Shown here one piece after another: positions 34,679 to 43,551 of a stretch of DNA of 64,000 bases. Source of the DNA: Cellulomonas sp. URHD0024 (GTDB taxonomy: Bacteria > Actinomycetota > Actinomycetes > Actinomycetales > Cellulomonadaceae). The DNA is taken from the NCBI RefSeq assembly GCF_000426185.1, contig NZ_AUEW01000007.1, positions 216,243-280,242 on the forward strand, in the 5' to 3' direction. Every line of letters starts with the position of its first letter. Position 1 is the first letter of the stretch. The notes beneath the pieces are model-generated. The model was given only the letters and a program-made list of their open reading frames with translations. It was not told the DNA's origin and ran no database searches. The position numbers were made by a program, and so were the translations under genes.

Positions 34679-36900
34679 CCGGGCTGACGTCGCCGGATGG
34701 CGAGCTGATGCGGCACGCCGCGCTGCTCAGCGGTGCTGACATGTCGCACACACGGACGGACGAGAGCGGTGTGCCGGCGCTGACTCTGAGCGACGGGCCG
34801 AACGGGCTCGCGATGAACCTGCCCGACTGGTCCGGCAAGGTGCCGGCGACGTGTTTCCCGGCTCCCGTCGCGCTCGCCGCCTCGTGGGACGTCGACCTCG
34901 TGCACCGGGTCGCGGCTGCCATCGGTCGAGAGGCGCGGGTCGCCGGTGCCGACATCCTGCTGGGACCCAGCATCAACATCAAGCGGTCGCCCCTCGGTGG
35001 GCGAGGGTTCGAGTACTACTCGGAGGACCCTTTCCTCGCTGGTCGCATCGGCGCAGGATTCGTCGCCGGTGTCCAGTCCGCGGGGGTTGGTGCGTGTGTG
35101 AAGCACTTTGCGGTCAACAGCCAGGAGACCGACCGCATGCGCGTCAGCGCCGAGCTGAGCGAGCGGGCGCTGCGCGAGATCTATCTTGCGGCGTTCGAGC
35201 ACGTCGTCACGAGCGCGCGTCCGGCGATGGTGATGGCCTCGTACAACCGGGTCAACGGCACGTACGTCACGCAGGATCGGCGTCTGCTGACTGAGATCCT
35301 GCGCGACGAGTGGGGCTTCGGCGGGGCCGTCGTCTCCGACTGGGGAGCGGTGGACGACCGGCTGGAGGCACTCCGCGCGGGCCTCGACCTCGAGATGCCC
35401 GGGCCCGCTGACGCCTCGCGCCGACGGATCGTCGCCGCGGTGGAGAACGGCGACCTGGACGCGTCCGTGGTCGTCGACTCGGCTGACCGCCTCCGCCGCC
35501 TGGCGGTCAAGTGGGGCGGTGGAGCCGCCGCGACAGCGAACCTCGAGGAGCACCATCTACTCGCCGTAGCCGCCGCGGCTGCGTCGATCGTCCTGCTGAA
35601 GAACGACGGCGTGCTCCCCCTGAGCACCACGGGGGGCCGGGTCGCCGTGATCGGAGAGCTGGCTCGCACCCCGCAGATCCAGGGCGGTGGAAGCGCGAAC
35701 GCCTCTGCCACGCGGATCGACAGCCCACTCGCTGCCCTGCGCGCAACGCTCGATCGCACGGTGGACTTCGCGCCTGGGTACTCGTCGGATCCGGACCAGG
35801 TGCAGGCGCTCGCCGACGAAGCCGTGCGCATCGCTCGGGACGCGGAGGTCACGATCGTCTTCCTCGGCCCCGACGAGGGGTCGGAGTCCGAGGGCTACGA
35901 CCGCGACACGCTCGAGCTTCCCGCAGAGCAGGTCGGCTTGCTCACGCGGATCGCGGCGACCGGCACGCGGACCGTCGCCGTCCTGGACAACGGCGGCATC
36001 GTCCTGACGTCTCCATGGTCGCGCGACGTCGGCGCGCTCGTGGAGGCGTGGCTGCCAGGTCAGGGCGGTGGTACGGCGATCGCGCAGGTGCTCACCGGCG
36101 CGGTGAATCCGTCCGGCCGCCTCACCGAGACGATCCCCCTTCGGCTCGCGGACACGCCGGCGTTCGCCTCATTCCCGGGCCACGGCGGACGGGTGTTCCA
36201 CGGAGAGGGGATCTTCGTCGGGTATCGCGGCTACGACCATGCTGGGCGCGAGGTCGCCTTTCCGTTCGGTCACGGTCTCAGCTACACCAGCTTCGCCTAC
36301 GAGGACATCGCCGTGGTCGCAGACGACAAAGGGCTGGGCGACGTGCTCGTCGAGCTCACGGTGCGGAACGTCGGCAACCTCGCCGGCGCCGACGTATGGC
36401 AGGTCTACCTCCGGCCGGATGGAGGCGATGACGACCGACCGGTACGGACCCTCGCGGCGTTCGGGAAGGTCGAGCTCGAGCCGGGCGCGACGGCGCGCGT
36501 CCGGACGACGATCGGAGCCCGTTCCTTCGCGCGTTGGGACGAGCGACGAGACGGCTGGGTGGTCGATCCCGGTACCTACGCGATCGAGGTGGGCGCGTCG
36601 TCGAGGGACATCCGGGTCGAGGTCCGCATCGACCGGACGTCGACGGGTCCGGCCCTAGTCCTGACGCGTCGTTCGACCCTCCGGGAATGGCTGACCGACC
36701 TGAGCTTCGGCCCGGCACTCATCGACGCCGCCCAGGACGCCGACCCGTCCGGCGGGACCTCGGGCTTCCTCTGCAACCCCGTGATCCTCACGATGATCGG
36801 CGACCTGCCGATCGAACGCCTCTTCGACGATCCGTCGACAGCGCTGAGCCCGGAGCTGCTGGCTCAGGCGGTACGGGAAGCGCAGCGCCAGGGTCACTGA
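34675..36900 (+). CDS. beta-glucosidase, GH3, cytosolic
   Basis: A 741-aa GH3 enzyme. The N-terminal barrel has KHFAVNSQETDRMRV and the nucleophile region VVSDWGAVD (D222). The second alpha/beta domain carries GSESEGYDRDTLELP, and a C-terminal fibronectin III-like domain follows (FPFGHGLSYTSFAYED, then LTVRNVGNLAGADVWQVYL). No signal peptide is present. It overlaps the rhamnosidase gene by 4 bp, so the two should act in sequence: rhamnose removed first, then the beta-linked glucose. It is the last gene of the operon; the convergent IclR gene ends only 14 bp away. Confidence 0.95.
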   Translation: MTGLTSPDGELMRHAALLSGADMSHTRTDESGVPALTLSDGPNGLAMNLPDWSGKVPATCFPAPVALAASWDVDLVHRVAAAIGREARVAGADILLGPSINIKRSPLGGRGFEYYSEDPFLAGRIGAGFVAGVQSAGVGACVKHFAVNSQETDRMRVSAELSERALREIYLAAFEHVVTSARPAMVMASYNRVNGTYVTQDRRLLTEILRDEWGFGGAVVSDWGAVDDRLEALRAGLDLEMPGPADASRRRIVAAVENGDLDASVVVDSADRLRRLAVKWGGGAAATANLEEHHLLAVAAAAASIVLLKNDGVLPLSTTGGRVAVIGELARTPQIQGGGSANASATRIDSPLAALRATLDRTVDFAPGYSSDPDQVQALADEAVRIARDAEVTIVFLGPDEGSESEGYDRDTLELPAEQVGLLTRIAATGTRTVAVLDNGGIVLTSPWSRDVGALVEAWLPGQGGGTAIAQVLTGAVNPSGRLTETIPLRLADTPAFASFPGHGGRVFHGEGIFVGYRGYDHAGREVAFPFGHGLSYTSFAYEDIAVVADDKGLGDVLVELTVRNVGNLAGADVWQVYLRPDGGDDDRPVRTLAAFGKVELEPGATARVRTTIGARSFARWDERRDGWVVDPGTYAIEVGASSRDIRVEVRIDRTSTGPALVLTRRSTLREWLTDLSFGPALIDAAQDADPSGGTSGFLCNPVILTMIGDLPIERLFDDPSTALSPELLAQAVREAQRQGH

Positions 36901-36914
36901 CCTGATCGACCACG

Positions 36915-37697
36915 TCAGTCGGCGACCACGAGACGGCCTTCGCGTCCTCGTGCGATGTCCGTCTCGATGTCGTGCCTCGTGGCTCGCGCCAGGAGGGCGA
37001 GCTCGTCGCGGCGCCGCGTGCTGAAGCGGCTCTGCGGCATGGAGATGCTGAACGCGGCGACTCCGGAACCGTAGCCGTCGTGCAGCGCGAGCCCGATGGC
37101 GGTGACCTGAGGCTCGGTGTACGCGAGGTTCAATGCGTAGCCGTGCCTCTGCGCGCGGGTGATCTCCCGCTCCACGGTGGGCCACCACGCTCGTGGCGCG
37201 GTCTCCCGGAGTGCGTCGAGCTCAGGAGCGGGCAGCTCGGCGACGAGGGCCAGCCCCCCCGACGCCTCCAGGCTCGACATCACGGAACCCTGCCGGTCGG
37301 CGGTACGCAGGGTGGCACTGCCTTCGACCGTCTGGACGAACCGAACGACCGGCCCGGTCCGGACCATCAGGTTCACTGACTCGCCGCACCGCCGCGCGAG
37401 GAGCTCCAGGTGTGGCCGACATGTCGATCGCAACTGCGTCACGAGCTCGGCCTGCCCGGACCCCGACAAGATCCCCGGCCCCGGTGCGTACGACTTGTCG
37501 GGCTGCTGAACAGCGAATCCCCGGTAGACGAGCATGGCCAGGAGCCGATGCGCCGTCGAGCGCGAGACGTCGATGCGCTCCGCCGCATCGGTGAGCCGGA
37601 CCGGACCCTCGTCGCGCAGCGTCTGCAGGAGGCGCAGCGCCTTGTCGACGGACTCGATCACGTACGCAGGCGTCTCTTGTAGCCGGGTGTTCTGCAC
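36915..37697 (-). CDS. IclR-family transcriptional regulator
   Basis: A 260-aa regulator. The winged helix spans about residues 14-75 (ESVDKALRLLQTL, then DAAERIDVSRSTAHRLLAML), followed by an IclR effector domain (CGESVNLMVRTG, then HGYALNLAYTEPQVTAIGL). The GTG start at 37697 has only a weak AGG site. It is divergent from the first aromatic operon, with a 76-bp gap, so it is the likely regulator of that operon. IclR proteins commonly control aromatic-acid pathways. Confidence 0.93.
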   Translation of the reverse strand: MQNTRLQETPAYVIESVDKALRLLQTLRDEGPVRLTDAAERIDVSRSTAHRLLAMLVYRGFAVQQPDKSYAPGPGILSGSGQAELVTQLRSTCRPHLELLARRCGESVNLMVRTGPVVRFVQTVEGSATLRTADRQGSVMSSLEASGGLALVAELPAPELDALRETAPRAWWPTVEREITRAQRHGYALNLAYTEPQVTAIGLALHDGYGSGVAAFSISMPQSRFSTRRRDELALLARATRHDIETDIARGREGRLVVAD

Positions 37698-37773
37698 AGC
37701 AGAAACCTATTGCATGGGACGGGCACCGGCTCGAATGCTTGGCCACCGGTTCAACGACGAACGGACAACTCAG

Positions 37774-39015
37774 ATGCACATCACACGACGCGTTCTCGTC
37801 GTCGGGGGCGGGATCGCCGGCCTGGCTTCCAGCCTCGCGCTCGCCCGAGCGGGCGCCGACGTGACGGTCGTCGAGCAGGCGCCGGAGTTCGCCGAGGTCG
37901 GCGCCGGCCTGCAGCTCGGGCCGAACGCGACGCGACTGCTCGACGCCTGGGGGCTTCTCGGTCGGGTCCGGCTCAACGCCGTGGCCCCCAAGGCGCTCGT
38001 GATGCGTGACGTCGCCACCGATTCGGTGCTCGGCCGACAAGACCTGGGGGGAAGGTTTCTCCGGCGGTACGGCGCGCCGTACCTCGTCACGCACCGCACC
38101 GACCTGCACACCGTCCTGCTGGACGCCGCGCGCTCCGCGGGTGTCGAGCTGCTGTCCGGAACGCGTGTCGACAAGGTGATCCACTCCGAGAGCAGCGTGC
38201 TCGGCGTCGCCGACGACGGGCGACGGTTCCCGTCCGCCGCAGTCATCGCCGCGGACGGGCTGAACTCAGGTCATCGCGCACGCCTCGTCGGCGACCAGAC
38301 GCAGCCGTCAGGATTCGTCGCCTACCGGGGGACGGTGCCCATCGACCAGGTTCCCGGCGCACACGGTCTGGAGGATGTCGTGTGCTGGGTCGGACCTGGC
38401 TGCCACATCGTGCGCTACCCGCTGCGCGGTGGGGAGCTGCTCAACCAGGTCGCCGTCTTCCAGACGCGCCGACCGACGTCCGATCGCATCCTGCGAGGTG
38501 ACCCGCGGGAACTGGCAGAGGCCTTCGACATGGCCCACCCGGACGTGCTGGCCGGTCTCGAGTTCGTCGGCACCGATCGATGCTGGACGCTGGCGGACCG
38601 CGTCCCGACGACCCAGTGGGTGGACGGCCGCGTCCTCCTGCTCGGAGACGCGGCACATCCCATGTTCCAGTACCTCGCGCAGGGCGCGTGCCAGGCCCTC
38701 GAGGACGCAGCCGTCCTCGGTGACCTCGTCGCTGCGTCGCAGCCGTGGCACGACGACTCCTGGCGCAGCGTGCTGCGCGATGTCGCCGAACTGCGCGCGC
38801 CACGGACGTCGCAGGTGCAGACCTCGGCCCGAGCGTTCGGTGAGATCTGCCACGTCGACGGGATCGGGGCCACCCTGCGCGACGCGTACCTGAAAGGCCG
38901 CAACGACGAGTTCTTCGACGAGCTCGACTGGCTCTATCTCGCCCCGGACAAGCGGAGCGACACCACGACCGACCAAGAGCTCGCGCGTCTCGACGCGGCA
39001 ACCAGCGAGAGGTGA
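37774..39015 (+). CDS. FAD-dependent aromatic-ring monooxygenase (salicylate/3-hydroxybenzoate hydroxylase type)
   Basis: A 413-aa class A flavin monooxygenase. The FAD motif GGGIAGLASS begins at residue 11, the acidic end of strand 2 is VTVVEQ, and the second FAD motif is LLGDAAHPMFQYLAQGACQ. Such enzymes hydroxylate phenolic acids with NAD(P)H and O2, giving the ortho- or para-diol needed for ring cleavage. It is first in a seven-gene run that overlaps or nearly abuts through to the thiolase. The exact substrate cannot be read from sequence. Confidence 0.92.
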   Translation: MHITRRVLVVGGGIAGLASSLALARAGADVTVVEQAPEFAEVGAGLQLGPNATRLLDAWGLLGRVRLNAVAPKALVMRDVATDSVLGRQDLGGRFLRRYGAPYLVTHRTDLHTVLLDAARSAGVELLSGTRVDKVIHSESSVLGVADDGRRFPSAAVIAADGLNSGHRARLVGDQTQPSGFVAYRGTVPIDQVPGAHGLEDVVCWVGPGCHIVRYPLRGGELLNQVAVFQTRRPTSDRILRGDPRELAEAFDMAHPDVLAGLEFVGTDRCWTLADRVPTTQWVDGRVLLLGDAAHPMFQYLAQGACQALEDAAVLGDLVAASQPWHDDSWRSVLRDVAELRAPRTSQVQTSARAFGEICHVDGIGATLRDAYLKGRNDEFFDELDWLYLAPDKRSDTTTDQELARLDAATSER

Positions 39016-39018
39016 GAC

Positions 39019-39969
39019 ATGCGCATCGCACGATTGACCGGAGACCGGATCGCCGTCCGTGGTGAGGGCGGCTGGTGGGACGTGACGGACCAGCTACAGC
39101 TCGAAGGACACGGTGACCCCGTGCGCGCAGTGATCGAACGTGGCACGGACCTCGAGCGGTTGGACGTCGTGGGCGCTCCCTTCGTCCGTGACGCGGACGC
39201 GGTACTCCTGGCACCGGTGGCGCGGCCGTCGAAGATCGTCGGGGCGCCGGTGAACTATCGCGACCACCAGATCGAGATGCAGGAGCAGAAGTCGATCGCC
39301 GACTACGGGGTGTTTCTCAAGGCACCGTCGTCCATCATCGGACCCGGCCAGGACATCTGCCTGCCGTACTCCGACCAGCGCACGGACCAGGAGGGCGAGC
39401 TAGGTGTCGTCATCGGACGCCGCGCGCGTCACGTCTCTCGAACCGACGCGCTGGAGCACGTCTTCGGCTACGTCCCGATCCTCGACATCACCGTCCGCTC
39501 CGGCGAGGACCGTTCGACGCGCAAGTCCTTCGACACGTTCTCGCCGGTCGGGCCGTACATCACGACCCGTGACGAGGTGCCCGACCCCGCAGGACTCACG
39601 CTGCGTTGCTGGGTCGACGGCGAGCTCAGGCAGTCCGTCGGCACAGACGAGCTGATCTTCGACGTCCCGACGCTCATCAGCTACGCCAGCCACGTCATGA
39701 CGCTCGAGCCCGGTGACATCATCGCCACGGGCACGCCGGCGGGCGTGGGCTCGTTGACGGACGGTGGCTCGGTCGTGCTGGAGATCTCTGGGCTCGGCCG
39801 GCTCGAGGTGGGCGTGACAGGACGCGACAGCATCGCCTACGCCGACCGGCCCGGCCCTGCCGGTGAACGGCGCGGCGACGTGGACGCGACCGCCCCGGGC
39901 CCGGCGCCGGGGCGCGCCCACTGGGCCATGCACATGGCGGGGCTGTGGTACTTCGGCGACCTGACGTGA
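39019..39969 (+). CDS. fumarylacetoacetate hydrolase-family protein (A)
   Basis: A 316-aa FAH-fold enzyme. The metal site region reads DQEGELGVVIGRRARHVS, followed by VFGYVPILDITVRSGEDRS and GDIIATGTPAGVG. FAH-family members hydrolyse or decarboxylate ring-cleavage products such as fumarylpyruvate or oxopentenoates. It starts 3 bp after the monooxygenase stop. A Pro/Gly-rich tail of about 40 residues after TGRDSIAYADRP is longer than usual. This is one of three FAH-family genes in 11 kb, which points to more than one ring-cleavage product. Confidence 0.9.
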   Translation: MRIARLTGDRIAVRGEGGWWDVTDQLQLEGHGDPVRAVIERGTDLERLDVVGAPFVRDADAVLLAPVARPSKIVGAPVNYRDHQIEMQEQKSIADYGVFLKAPSSIIGPGQDICLPYSDQRTDQEGELGVVIGRRARHVSRTDALEHVFGYVPILDITVRSGEDRSTRKSFDTFSPVGPYITTRDEVPDPAGLTLRCWVDGELRQSVGTDELIFDVPTLISYASHVMTLEPGDIIATGTPAGVGSLTDGGSVVLEISGLGRLEVGVTGRDSIAYADRPGPAGERRGDVDATAPGPAPGRAHWAMHMAGLWYFGDLT

Positions 39970-40748
39970 TGGACAAGGTCGTCGCAGATCCGATGCACGC
40001 CATCGGCACCGTCGCGCACGGAGCAAGCGTCGCGGTCGGCGGGTTCGGTCTGTGCGGGATCCCCAGCGTGCTCATCGACGCGTTGCTCGAGCACGGTGCG
40101 TCCGACCTGCGCATCGTCTCGAACAACTGCGGCGTCGACGGTGCCGGTCTGGGCCTGCTGCTCGAAGCGGGCCGCATCGCCCGCATCACGGCGTCGTACG
40201 TCGGCGAGAACAAGGAGTTCGCCCGCCAGTACCTCGCTGGCGAGCTGGAGGTCGAGCTGACCCCACAAGGCACCTTGGCCGAGCGACTGCGCGCCGGCGG
40301 GGCGGGCATCGGCGCCTTCTACACGCCCACCGGCGTCGGCACCCAGATCGCCGAGGGTGGACTCCCGTGGCGGTACGGCGCGGACGGTTCGGTCACCACG
40401 GCGTCACCCGTGAAGGAGGTCCGCGTGTTCGCCGGCCGAGAGATGGTTCTCGAGGAGGCGATCACGACGGACGTGGCGCTGGTCCGAGCCGCACGTGCAG
40501 ATCGTCACGGGAACGCCGTCTTCCATGCAGCCGCGCGGAACTTCAACCCGCTCGCGGCGCAGGCGGGCCGCGTCACGATCCTGGAGGCGGAGGAGATCGT
40601 GGACGTCGGTGAGCTCGACCCCGACGAGATCCACCTCCCAGGCATCTACGTGCAGCAGGTCGTGGCCCTGGACGCGCACCAGGTGAGGGCCAAGGGCATC
40701 GAGCGGATCACCATCCGGCGGGGGGTGGACCATGGCGCTCACGCGTGA
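39969..40748 (+). CDS. 3-oxoacid CoA-transferase subunit A
   Basis: A 259-aa alpha subunit of a class I CoA-transferase. [20 protein letters not shown] is the CoA-binding glycine motif near the N-terminus; [15 protein letters not shown] and [13 protein letters not shown] are also typical. With the downstream beta subunit it moves CoA from succinyl-CoA to a 3-oxoacid, either 3-oxoadipate (PcaI role) or acetoacetate (ScoA role). The aromatic operon context favours 3-oxoadipate but does not prove it. It overlaps the FAH stop by one base (TGATG) and the beta-subunit gene by 17 bp. Confidence 0.92.
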   Translation: MDKVVADPMHAIGTVAHGASVAVGGFGLCGIPSVLIDALLEHGASDLRIVSNNCGVDGAGLGLLLEAGRIARITASYVGENKEFARQYLAGELEVELTPQGTLAERLRAGGAGIGAFYTPTGVGTQIAEGGLPWRYGADGSVTTASPVKEVRVFAGREMVLEEAITTDVALVRAARADRHGNAVFHAAARNFNPLAAQAGRVTILEAEEIVDVGELDPDEIHLPGIYVQQVVALDAHQVRAKGIERITIRRGVDHGAHA

Positions 40749-41370
40749 GGAGCTCGCGGCGCGCGCCGCCGCCGAGCTGCAGGACGGCCAGTACGTCAAC
40801 CTGGGCATCGGACTGCCCACGCTGATCCCCGACCATCTGCCACCGGGCGCCGACGTGGTCCTGCAGTCGGAGAACGGCATCCTCGGCGTCGGCCCGTACC
40901 CGGAGCGGTCGGCGATCGACCCTGACCTCATCAACGCGGGGAAGGAGACGGTCACGGTCCGCGCTGGCGCGGCATTCTTCGACTCTGCTACAAGCTTCGG
41001 GATGATCCGTGGCGGCCACGTCGACGTCGCGGTGCTCGGCGCCATGCAGGTCAGCCCTGCGGGAGACCTCGCCAACTGGATGGTCCCGGGAAAGCTGGTC
41101 AAAGGCATGGGCGGCGCGATGGACCTCGTTCACGGGGCACGTCGCGTCATCGTCGTGATGGAGCACCTGACGCGCGACGGCAGACCGAAGCTGCTTCGCG
41201 CGTGCACCCTCCCGCTGACCGGGCGATCCGTCGTCCACCGGGTCATCACCGACCTCGCCGTCCTGGACGTCGCCGGAGATCACTTCGCCGTCGCCGAGGT
41301 CGCCGCCGGGACGTCGTGGGCCGATGTCGTCGACGCCACCGACGCGCCGGTGCGGGACGCCCGGCATTAG
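40732..41370 (+). CDS. 3-oxoacid CoA-transferase subunit B
   Basis: A 212-aa beta subunit. The catalytic glutamate is E47 in [11 protein letters not shown], the class I motif that forms the glutamyl-CoA intermediate. [14 protein letters not shown] and [21 protein letters not shown] are family-typical. It forms the active enzyme with subunit A, whose gene it overlaps by 17 bp. The thiolase needed for the next step, cleavage of 3-oxoadipyl-CoA, is encoded three genes further on. Confidence 0.92.
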   Translation: MALTREELAARAAAELQDGQYVNLGIGLPTLIPDHLPPGADVVLQSENGILGVGPYPERSAIDPDLINAGKETVTVRAGAAFFDSATSFGMIRGGHVDVAVLGAMQVSPAGDLANWMVPGKLVKGMGGAMDLVHGARRVIVVMEHLTRDGRPKLLRACTLPLTGRSVVHRVITDLAVLDVAGDHFAVAEVAAGTSWADVVDATDAPVRDARH

Positions 41371-41515
41371 CAGCGGCGATGCCGGGCATCGCTGATCTCG
41401 TCTTCACGACCCACCACTTCGGAGGGCATCGTCATCTCGTCGCACACTGCGGTGCGACCACAGCACTGGGACCAGCCCCTTGGAAGACCAGGGCGGTCCA
41501 AGAAAGGGATCTGCC
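41371..41515. other. intra-operon gap with a 7-bp hairpin
   Basis: GCGATGC (41376-41382) and GCATCGC (41386-41392) form a small stem-loop 5 bp after the CoA-transferase stop. No gene is visible; it is the only gap over 20 bp in the seven-gene operon. It could be a processing or attenuation point, or a place where a second promoter starts the dioxygenase part. Confidence 0.4.
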
Positions 41516-42541
41516 GTGTTCCAGCTCCTCTCGCACCTCGCCCACCTCGAGGTCACCTCCCCGGACGTCGATGCGTCGGTGGCGTTCTACGTCAACGGGT
41601 TCGGCCTGCGCATCGTCGACCGGGACGCCGACGGGTCGGTCTACCTGCGGTGCTGGGGGGACCACTACGCCTACAGCCTGGTCGTCTCGCCCGGGGACCA
41701 GCCGTCGGTGAAGAACATGGCGTGGCGGACGTCGAGCCCTGAGGCGTTGGACGAGGCGGCGCGCCGCATCGAGGCGGCCGGTGTGACGGGGCGGTGGAGC
41801 GACGGTCGCCAGGGGCATGGTCGGTCGTACCAGTTCACCGGGCCCTACGGGCACACGATGGAGCTGTTCTGGGAGATCGAGAAGTATCACGCGACCGAGG
41901 AGAACGCGTCGATCTTCCCCGATCGGCCCGAGAGGCGGTCCAGCCACGCGGCCGCGCCACGCTTCCTCGACCACGTGACGGTCGCGGCATCGGACGTGCG
42001 GGGCTTCTGCGCCTGGTACAACGAGGTCCTGGACTTCCGGATCATGGCGTACACGGTCCTCGACCACATTCCGGTCACGGTCTTCGGGGTCCTCACGACG
42101 AACGAGAAGTCGCACGACCTCGGCGTCGTCCTGGACTCGTCGAGCATCCCGGGCCGCGTCAACCACATCGCCTTCTGGACCGACTCCGACACCGAGCTGG
42201 TCCGTACGGCCGACGTGCTGATGGAGAACGGCGTCGAGATCGAGTACGGCCCGTCTATCCACGGCATCGGTGAGCAGACGTTCCTCTACTTCCGGGAGCC
42301 GTCTCGGTTGCGGGTCGAGCTGAACTCCGGCGGATACCGCAACTACGTGCCGGACTGGACCCCGAACGACTGGACGCCGGCCGCAGGCTCGAACAGCATC
42401 TACCGCAACTCCGCCATGCCGATGTCGATGACCGAGTCCTTCCCGCACGACCCCGGGCACCCGACGGCGACCGAGGAAGGCGTCCTGCCGGGCACCGAGG
42501 ACGCACTGCTCAATCCCTACGCGGTGCAGGGCCGAGGCTGA
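41516..42541 (+). CDS. extradiol (meta-cleavage) dioxygenase, VOC family
   Basis: A 341-aa catechol-2,3-dioxygenase-type protein with two vicinal-oxygen-chelate halves. The Fe(II) ligands are visible in the C-terminal half: H153 (FLDHVTVA), H217 (VNHIAFW) and E268 (LRVELNSGG). The N-terminal half (LAHLEVTSPDVDASVAFY) keeps the fold. It opens a catechol ring next to its hydroxyls. GTG 41516 has AAGGGA upstream. Coupling to FAH, CoA-transferase and thiolase genes is unusual, since meta-cleavage normally ends in pyruvate plus an aldehyde. Confidence 0.92.
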   Translation: MFQLLSHLAHLEVTSPDVDASVAFYVNGFGLRIVDRDADGSVYLRCWGDHYAYSLVVSPGDQPSVKNMAWRTSSPEALDEAARRIEAAGVTGRWSDGRQGHGRSYQFTGPYGHTMELFWEIEKYHATEENASIFPDRPERRSSHAAAPRFLDHVTVAASDVRGFCAWYNEVLDFRIMAYTVLDHIPVTVFGVLTTNEKSHDLGVVLDSSSIPGRVNHIAFWTDSDTELVRTADVLMENGVEIEYGPSIHGIGEQTFLYFREPSRLRVELNSGGYRNYVPDWTPNDWTPAAGSNSIYRNSAMPMSMTESFPHDPGHPTATEEGVLPGTEDALLNPYAVQGRG

Positions 42542-43551
42542 TGCGACTCGCCACGTACCGTCACGCAGGTGTGCAGCGTGCGGGAGTGGTGCTCGGCGAC
42601 GCCGGTGACGAGGTCGTCCGGGCCCTGGCTCCCGGCGCCAGCGTCCTCGGCGTTGCCAGCCTCGACCGCGAGGGCGCTGCTGCGGCCGCGTCGTGGGCGC
42701 TGTCGAGCTCGCCGGCGGTGCCGCTCTCGGACGTCAGGCTCCTTCCGCCCGTGCGCCCCACGTCGATCCGCGACTTCGTCGCTTTCGAGGAGCACGTGGA
42801 AGGAGTCGTTCGCAGCGTCTCCGGCGGTACGGGCGTCCCGGCCGAGTGGTACACAGCCCCGGCCTTCTACTTCGGGAACCCGCACAGCGTGGTCGGAGCT
42901 CGCGACGACGTGGAGATCCCACCGGGATGCGAGGTGTTCGACTTCGAGCTGGAGATAGCCGCAGTAGTCGGTGAGCACGGCCGCGACCTCGACCCCGAGC
43001 GGGCACGCGACCACATCGTCGGATACACGATCTTGAACGACTGGTCCGCGCGAGACCTGCAGGCCGTCGAGATGAAGGTGGGTCTGGGTCCCGCAAAGGG
43101 CAAGGACTCGGCGAGCACCCTGGGTCCTTGGCTGGTCACGCCTGACGAGCTCGAGCCGTACCGGGACGGGGACGGCTATCTCGCTCTGGAGATGAGGTCG
43201 TGGCTCAACGGGACGGCCGTCGGTAGGGACCTCTCCTCGAACGCCTCATGGACCTTCGAGGAGATGCTCGCGCACGCCTCCCGCGGTTCGTGGGTCGCCG
43301 CGGGTGACGTCCTGGGCTCGGGCACGTGCGGCAACGGCGGATGCCTCGCGGAGCTGTGGGGTCTGGCCGGTTCACGCGACCCGCGGCCGCTCGCAGCCGG
43401 CGACGTCGTCCGACTCGAGGTCGAGGGCCTCGGGGCGGTCGAGAACCGCGTCGTGCGCCGTCCGATCGGGGCACCCGGCCGTCCCGTGAGACCCGCTCGG
43501 ACGCGCGACAGGCTCAGGAGCCGCTCGGGCTCGGACTCGGTCTGGGTGTGA
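42541..43551 (+). CDS. fumarylacetoacetate hydrolase-family protein (B)
   Basis: A 336-aa FAH-family protein of the longer subgroup. The metal ligands lie in FDFELEIAAVVGEHGRDL (ExE) with the Asp in YTILNDWSARDLQ. PTSIRDFVAFEEHVE and FYFGNPHSVVG are typical of fumarylacetoacetase-like hydrolases. GSGTCGNGGCLAELWG follows near the C-terminus. The ATG shares one base with the dioxygenase stop. The likely substrate is the meta-cleavage product made by the preceding enzyme. The last ~35 residues are a basic extension running into the thiolase start (GTGA overlap). Confidence 0.9.
   Translation: MRLATYRHAGVQRAGVVLGDAGDEVVRALAPGASVLGVASLDREGAAAAASWALSSSPAVPLSDVRLLPPVRPTSIRDFVAFEEHVEGVVRSVSGGTGVPAEWYTAPAFYFGNPHSVVGARDDVEIPPGCEVFDFELEIAAVVGEHGRDLDPERARDHIVGYTILNDWSARDLQAVEMKVGLGPAKGKDSASTLGPWLVTPDELEPYRDGDGYLALEMRSWLNGTAVGRDLSSNASWTFEEMLAHASRGSWVAAGDVLGSGTCGNGGCLAELWGLAGSRDPRPLAAGDVVRLEVEGLGAVENRVVRRPIGAPGRPVRPARTRDRLRSRSGSDSVWV

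Noticed and set aside
37774..39015. Naming the first FAD monooxygenase as salicylate 1-monooxygenase or 3-hydroxybenzoate 6-monooxygenase
   Set aside because: Motifs fit the whole class; substrate specificity cannot be read without alignment or assay.
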